DNA from: Caulifigura coniformis
GTDB taxonomy: Bacteria; Planctomycetota; Planctomycetia; Planctomycetales; Planctomycetaceae
Reading direction: 5' to 3'
Length of the DNA stretch: 64,000 nucleotides
Assembly (NCBI RefSeq): GCF_007745175.1
Contig: NZ_CP036271.1
Coordinates: 2,128,154 to 2,192,153 of the forward strand
Made by a program: the position numbers and the translations under genes. A model generated the notes under the pieces. That model was not told the DNA's origin, searched no databases, and was given only the letters and a program-made list of their open reading frames with translations. Position 1 is the stretch's first letter. The number at the start of each line of letters is the position of its first letter. Positions 59,712 through 64,000 of this stretch are shown here, piece after piece.

Positions 59712-60647
59712 CTACTCGTTCAGGCCCACAGCCTTGCCGTCGAGCGCCCACTCCGGCCTGGAATCGACTCCCAGGTGCTTGAAGGCCGTCGGCGCCACGT
59801 CGACCTGATAAGTCGGGTCCGTGCTGCGCCCCTGCTTCGCGCCCTTCCCGCTGACGATCATGAAGGTCCGGCGGATATCGAAGTTCTTGTGCCCGTTTCC
59901 GTGGTCGGTCCCAGTCCCGCCGTGATCGGTGCAGACGATCACCAGCCAGTCCTCGTTCTTCGCGTTCGGTCGGCGGCGGATCGCGGCGAGAGCCTGTCCG
60001 ATGTGCCCGTCGACACGCTCGATCGCATCGCGGTACTGGACGACCGAAGGATGAAATCCGTGGGCATGTCCGTTTTCATCGACCTGCCCCAGGTAAAGCA
60101 CGACCGCCGTCGGAGCTTCCTTCCCCAGAAGTTCCACACAGGCGGCCGTCGATGCGGCATCCCCCGTTTCATAGCCGCTCGGGCCTTTGACGTCCGCTGG
60201 CGGTGAGAAATCGAGAACGACGTCCCCCCCGCGTGTGATGTGATCGCGAATCGGCTTCCAGTCGCTGAACGAGACCGTCCTGGCATCCGGCCGGGCTTCC
60301 TTCAGACGCACGAAAAAGTGCGGAAACTGGTCGTACTTCGGCTCTGTGAACTTGTTGTCGAGCACGCCGTGTTTATCGGGCCAGACACCGCAGAGAAGGT
60401 TCGACCACCCCGGCCCGCTGACTGTGTTCGCCGGATTCTTTCGATCGGGCGACACGATGTCGGTCCCTTCGAAGTAAGTCCCGTTCTGGATCAGTGCATC
60501 GAGGTGCGGCGTGTCGGCCACGGCCAGCGCATCAGGCCGGCAGCCGTCGATCCCGATGACCAGCACATGCTTGGTCTCGGCCGCCCGCGCCATCGCGGGC
60601 ATGAGAATCGCGACAAGAAGAAGCAGTCGGGAGTTCAGTGGCAGCAT
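59712..60647 (-). CDS. Secreted alkaline-phosphatase-fold phosphodiesterase (type I phosphodiesterase/nucleotide pyrophosphatase-like)
   Basis: The 311-residue protein has a signal peptide (LLLLVAILMPAMARAAE), then KHVLVIGIDGCRPDALA (metal Asp), NTVSGPGWSNLLCG (likely nucleophile region), LGQVDENGHAHGFHP and CTDHGGTGTDHG (metal ligands). This layout fits the NPP/type I phosphodiesterase group of the alkaline phosphatase superfamily. It could act on phosphate diesters or, as the superfamily is promiscuous, other esters. ATG 60647 gives a clean signal peptide. It is convergent with the DUF1501-C gene and lies 84 bases after a BamE-like gene. Confidence 0.88.
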   Translation of the reverse strand: MLPLNSRLLLLVAILMPAMARAAETKHVLVIGIDGCRPDALAVADTPHLDALIQNGTYFEGTDIVSPDRKNPANTVSGPGWSNLLCGVWPDKHGVLDNKFTEPKYDQFPHFFVRLKEARPDARTVSFSDWKPIRDHITRGGDVVLDFSPPADVKGPSGYETGDAASTAACVELLGKEAPTAVVLYLGQVDENGHAHGFHPSVVQYRDAIERVDGHIGQALAAIRRRPNAKNEDWLVIVCTDHGGTGTDHGNGHKNFDIRRTFMIVSGKGAKQGRSTDPTYQVDVAPTAFKHLGVDSRPEWALDGKAVGLNE

Positions 60648-60731
60648 GAGATCAGGACCTCTCCGCGAACGACAGTCCACAAACGACAGGCGCCCCCGCT
60701 CGCATCAACTGACGGCGACAGCTTTGTTTCG

Positions 60732-61109
60732 TCAGTCGGGAAAGAAGATGCGGGCGACACGTCCGTCGGCATCGTACTCAAAACGCACCGTCTCGGAATC
60801 GATGTCCGGCAGGACATCCATCTTCAGGAACTGGTGAATCAGCACGCGCACAGTCAGTTCCAGCGACGATATCTCCGAGTAGCACTCACCCCTCATCGAC
60901 GCCGTCCCGTATGTCATCTGCGGCTGTCCCATGAGGCGGAGAACGTCCGCGCGAGGCTGGCCCACCTGGATCGTGCGCGCGCGGTCTGAGACCGACTCGC
61001 TCGTCGCAAACCGCCAGCCCGCAATCGCCACGAGAAGCAACGCGGCCACCACCAGGAACCGACGGCCTCTTCTTCGATATGGCGTCGATCCACTGGCAGG
61101 CTCGGTCAT
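60732..61109 (-). CDS. Small membrane-anchored protein with BamE/SmpA-like domain
   Basis: The 125-residue protein has a signal-anchor helix (RRFLVVAALLLVAIAGWRF, about 15-34) and a small domain with RTIQVGQPRADVLRLMGQPQMTYG, which resembles the SmpA/OmlA/BamE-type repeat (xGxxxxxVxxxLGxP). The family assignment is tentative. It starts nine bases after the DoxX gene stop, so it is in the same operon. Confidence 0.6.
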   Translation of the reverse strand: MTEPASGSTPYRRRGRRFLVVAALLLVAIAGWRFATSESVSDRARTIQVGQPRADVLRLMGQPQMTYGTASMRGECYSEISSLELTVRVLIHQFLKMDVLPDIDSETVRFEYDADGRVARIFFPD

Positions 61110-61118
61110 GGGCGTGGG

Positions 61119-62444
61119 CTACTTCGTCGCCGGTGCTTTCCCGCGGCGGAACAGCCACCGAAAAATGCCGTCGAGTCCGAACCACGACCCCGTCGGCATG
61201 AACGCGATCGCCAGCAGCGCAATCACCTCGATGAGGTTCTTGTTGACGATGAATGAGTGCTCCGGTCCCGGCGGCTGCGGCACGCCTGGCCACGGCGGGA
61301 CGACCAGGTAAAACGAAAGCAGCATCGCCGCCCCCGCAACCGCGGCGAGCCGCGTGCACAGCCCGACCAGCAGCAGCGGGCCAAGAATCAGCAATGACCA
61401 CATTGCCATGTCGCTCGCCTTGGTCAACGGCGTGACTTCTCGCGGGGCCGGACCGCGGCCGAGTTGCTCCCGCGTCAGCATCTTCGTGGCGTCGTCCTTC
61501 AACGACTTCTCCAACGCCTTGATTGGACCGGCCAGGCCCGTCCGCTTTGCCTGGATCTTCGCCCAGGTCGCTTCCAGGTGCGCCAGCTCGAAGTCGGTCT
61601 TCGCCTTCTTCTCCGCCGCTTTGTAGGCGGCGAGCATGTCCTTGTATTCCTGGATCTCGCCGTACTTGATCATCTCGACCGTCTTGCCGTCGGACCGCTC
61701 CGTCCCCATGACGGGCGCATAACGCTGATCCGCCTTCGCGATCACGCCGACCTTGTCCGGGTCACCCTTCAATTGAGCCAGCAGCTTCGATCGATACGGG
61801 AGCTTCGAGGCCTGGCTGTCCAGAGTCTCGATCGCGAGATACCACGCCCTGCTGACGTCGTTCAACGCTCCCTCCGGAGCGTTCTCCTTGGCAACGAGTT
61901 CCCCCTGTTCATTCCGCTTCAGATCGGACGCGGCAAGCAACAACGTCGTCTCGTCCGGCTTCAGCGGCGTCGAGGCATCAAGCACCAGCTGCTTCCTTGC
62001 AGCGTCGTAGGAGAGCTTCGGCCCGCTTCGGAGTTCGTCCCGCACGAAGCGATCCAGTTCCGCCACCTTGGGGGGGAGCTGCGGCAGGCTGACGCGGTAG
62101 TCCTTCGGACCAGTCAGCAGCTGATCGAGGGTTGCAACCTGCTTCTCGTTCAGTCCGTAATGCGCAACGAACGTATCGCGCCACCGCGTCCAGCGATTGT
62201 TGACCGTGTCGAAGTCGAACCAGCCCAGGTCATCAGGATCGCCCGTCATGTTCCGGAAATGATCCCGGAACGGCCCCTGCGCCGCCTTGAGATAACCTTC
62301 CGCCGACCACGGATTCGGCCCCTTCAACTGGTCGTACTTCCACAGCCCTTCGTAAAGAAACTGCCAGCCAATCGAAAGCCGGAGCAGGACGATCAAAATC
62401 ACCGCTGCCAGCGAAATACGTTTCCAGTCGTTCACCAGTCGCAT
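61119..62444 (-). CDS. DoxX family membrane protein with a large extracytoplasmic insert
   Basis: The 441-residue protein has a first helix (ISLAAVILIVLLRLSIGWQFLYEGLWKY), a long soluble region of about 280 residues, and three or four helices at the end (MAMWSLLILGPLLLVGLC, VAGAAMLLSFYLVV, LIEVIALLAIAFMPTGSWFGLDG). The C-terminal part matches DoxX/quinone-oxidoreductase-type membrane proteins. DoxX itself is usually about 150 residues, so the insert is a major addition, including a charged helical segment (EYKDMLAAYKAAEKKAKTDFELAHLEATW). Function unknown; membrane redox role inferred. Confidence 0.8.
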   Translation of the reverse strand: MRLVNDWKRISLAAVILIVLLRLSIGWQFLYEGLWKYDQLKGPNPWSAEGYLKAAQGPFRDHFRNMTGDPDDLGWFDFDTVNNRWTRWRDTFVAHYGLNEKQVATLDQLLTGPKDYRVSLPQLPPKVAELDRFVRDELRSGPKLSYDAARKQLVLDASTPLKPDETTLLLAASDLKRNEQGELVAKENAPEGALNDVSRAWYLAIETLDSQASKLPYRSKLLAQLKGDPDKVGVIAKADQRYAPVMGTERSDGKTVEMIKYGEIQEYKDMLAAYKAAEKKAKTDFELAHLEATWAKIQAKRTGLAGPIKALEKSLKDDATKMLTREQLGRGPAPREVTPLTKASDMAMWSLLILGPLLLVGLCTRLAAVAGAAMLLSFYLVVPPWPGVPQPPGPEHSFIVNKNLIEVIALLAIAFMPTGSWFGLDGIFRWLFRRGKAPATK

Positions 62445-62531
62445 CCCTCGGCCGCTCCAGGCGCGGCGCCGCTTGAACCTGTTCCACGGGGCGGCCGGAA
62501 AAAACGTCGGCGGCCCCGGAAAGTCGAAGCC

Positions 62532-63626
62532 TCAAGCATCCTCGCTCGCGACGTCCTCCGCAAGGAACACGAGGTCCCGCGGCAGGTTGCACACCACGGG
62601 CAGGAGTTCTCCCGAGGAAGACGGAGGAGGTACCAGCAGCGCCCCTACCTCCGGATGTGCCTGGCACCACTCGATGGCGGCTTCCCTCCCCATCACGAAG
62701 AGAGCAGTCGAAATCGCGTCCGCATCGGCCGTGCTGGCCGCCAGAACTGTCACTGACAGAAGACCTTCCGCCGGCCAACCCGTCCGGGGATCGAGGATGT
62801 GACCAAATCGGCGTCCCTCGTGCCGGAAGTACTGCACGTTCGAGCCGCTTGTCCCCAACCCTGCGTCGTTCAGCAGCACTGTGGCGTAGGAGCCCTCGAG
62901 AAACAGTGGATTCTTGAGCGCCACGGGCCAGCCCCCCTGGCCCAGATGGTCCCCCGCCCCGTACACGCTGCTGAACCCGCCATGCACGAGAAAATCGGTC
63001 AGTCCCGCTCCGCGAAGCGACTCCGCCGCCCGGTCGACTCCGTGCCCCTTGCCGATCGCCCCCAGGTCGAACGCGAATCCCGCACGCGGAAAACGGATCG
63101 TCCTCGCCCCCGCATCGAACTCGATCTTCGCCACCCCCGTCGAAAGCAGCGCCTCGTCGATTTCCGACTGCGTCGGAATTCGTCCCTCACGGCGCGCGGC
63201 CCGCCATGTTCGCAGCAGCGCCCCCGTGGCCGGGTCAAACGCGCCATTCGTCTCCAAGCTCAACTTCCGGGCGCGGTCGAGGAAATCAAAGAGTTCCTGC
63301 GACACCTCCACCGGCCCCTCCGCCGCGTGAAAGTTGACCTGCGAGATTTCACTTTCCGCCCGGTAGACCGTCAGCTGCGACTCGACGTCGTGGACCACCT
63401 CGAACGCATCGGACGCCTTCATCACCTGGTCCGGCGGACCGGGATTCATGATCACGTTCCACGGGCAGGCCATCGCCTGCGTCTCGAGCCGGATCGTGTC
63501 CCCGGCCATCGGAACCCGCTTCTCTTCCGTGATACGGTCCGCAATCACGTCCCCCGCCGCCTCGACCACGCGACGGGCCGAGCGTCCAGACAGAAAATCA
63601 CGACGGGAGGGGGAAGGGGTCGACAT
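62532..63626 (-). CDS. ApbE-type FAD:protein FMN transferase (second copy)
   Basis: The 364-residue protein has a twin-arginine-like start (PSRRDFLSGRSARRVVEAAG) and the ApbE domain (QAMACPWNVIMNPG; FAFDLGAIGKGHGVDRA; GHILDPRTGWPAEGL; DADAISTALFVMG). It shares the role of the copy at 22530 but lacks DUF2271. It lies 87 bases upstream of the DoxX gene on the same strand. Covalent flavinylation of an exported redox protein, perhaps encoded elsewhere, is inferred. Confidence 0.93.
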   Translation of the reverse strand: MSTPSPSRRDFLSGRSARRVVEAAGDVIADRITEEKRVPMAGDTIRLETQAMACPWNVIMNPGPPDQVMKASDAFEVVHDVESQLTVYRAESEISQVNFHAAEGPVEVSQELFDFLDRARKLSLETNGAFDPATGALLRTWRAARREGRIPTQSEIDEALLSTGVAKIEFDAGARTIRFPRAGFAFDLGAIGKGHGVDRAAESLRGAGLTDFLVHGGFSSVYGAGDHLGQGGWPVALKNPLFLEGSYATVLLNDAGLGTSGSNVQYFRHEGRRFGHILDPRTGWPAEGLLSVTVLAASTADADAISTALFVMGREAAIEWCQAHPEVGALLVPPPSSSGELLPVVCNLPRDLVFLAEDVASEDA

Positions 63627-63714
63627 GCTCCGATTGTAGAGCAGTCGTCAGCGTCCGCAGCGCATCGGGCAGGGGGGCCCCCGCACACGCTTGCGTCACC
63701 CGCCTCCGCAGCAC

Positions 63715-64000
63715 TTACACCGTTACCGGCTCTTCCGCCTTCCGCGGAGCCGCCGGCGCGCTGTAGTACACGTCGTAACTGTTGTAGTGATAACCATCTC
63801 GCTGGGCCGCGTGGCTGGCGTCGTTGGCAATCGCTCCCAGCAGCCGGACTCCGTAGGAGTCGAGTTGCTCCCGGGTATGCGTGACCGAGGCCCGCTTGTT
63901 CTTCTCCATCCGGACCACCAGCACCATCGCGTCCGTCTGCGGAGCGATCACGCACGGGTCCGTCACCGCCAGCACCGGCGGCGAATCAATCAGCACGATG
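63715..64000 (-). CDS. BY-type tyrosine kinase C-terminal end (CpsD/Wzc-like), cut by the window edge
   Basis: Only the last 95 codons are in the window; the start lies beyond 64000. IVLIDSPPVLAVTDPCVIAP is the Walker B region of bacterial tyrosine kinases that control polysaccharide export (CpsD/Wzc). A Tyr-rich tail (YHYNSYDVYYSAP) fits the autophosphorylation cluster. The partner exopolysaccharide genes would lie to the right. Confidence 0.85.
   Translation of the reverse strand, partial: IVLIDSPPVLAVTDPCVIAPQTDAMVLVVRMEKNKRASVTHTREQLDSYGVRLLGAIANDASHAAQRDGYHYNSYDVYYSAPAAPRKAEEPVTV

Noticed and set aside
1-64000. CRISPR arrays, insertion sequences, tRNA or rRNA genes
   Set aside because: I looked for direct repeats with spacers, transposase motifs and the T-loop pattern of tRNA in the gaps and saw none.

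Overview
The window looks like a chromosomal segment of a GC-rich planctomycete (class Planctomycetia). The evidence is family content rather than any rRNA: DUF1559 prepilin-like protein, three PSCyt1/PSCyt2/PSD1 (DUF1549/DUF1553) cytochromes each followed by a DUF1501 protein, a PVC-type heme-binding protein, many secreted sulfatases, and a fused SecDF. I saw no tRNA, rRNA, insertion sequence or CRISPR array.

Layout. 1-3.7 kb: the 3' end of an unrecognised gene, a secreted parallel beta-helix protein, a DUF4142 protein, and two overlapping tiny membrane-protein ORFs. 3.9-9.0 kb: the conserved tgt-yajC-secDF operon with a strong terminator. 9.5-12.1 kb (minus): an orphan OmpR/PhoB-type response regulator and a fatty acid desaturase. 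The desaturase promoter carries four 11-bp TGA-type repeats, so regulator and target probably sit side by side. 12.3-19.5 kb: SpoVR, a secretin-like secreted protein, a GNAT acetyltransferase, an isolated nuoD and a DUF1559 gene with a near-consensus promoter. 19.6-24.8 kb: a small lipoprotein, a kelch/EF-hand protein, ApbE-DUF2271 and a PepSY membrane protein.

24.8-49.6 kb is an accessory-looking catabolic block: a Tat-exported Gfo/Idh/MocA oxidoreductase, three sulfatases joined by ATGA overlaps, PSD1/DUF1501 pairs on both strands, a dimethylformamidase-like protein, a fourth sulfatase, an alpha/beta-hydrolase + SGNH fusion, and a 1270-residue protein joining an SGNH-like domain, beta-propeller, HEAT-like repeats, a cupredoxin and cytochrome c. 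The inferred theme is extracytoplasmic breakdown of sulfated, probably acylated, glycans coupled to secreted redox proteins. 50.8-54.8 kb is a compact sugar-acid module (MFS transporter, D-galactonate-dehydratase-like enzyme, divergent double-wHTH GntR regulator). A third PSD1/DUF1501 pair follows (54.9-59.6 kb).

59.7-64.0 kb (minus): an alkaline-phosphatase-fold protein, a small BamE-like membrane protein, a DoxX protein, a second ApbE and the C-terminal end of a BY-type tyrosine kinase.

The best leads are the repeat-controlled desaturase promoter, the cupredoxin-cytochrome multidomain protein, the three PSD1 paralogues with three different inserted beta-rich modules, the two-hydrolase fusion and the pair of unlisted tiny membrane proteins. 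All functions are read from motifs and context; no database search was run.
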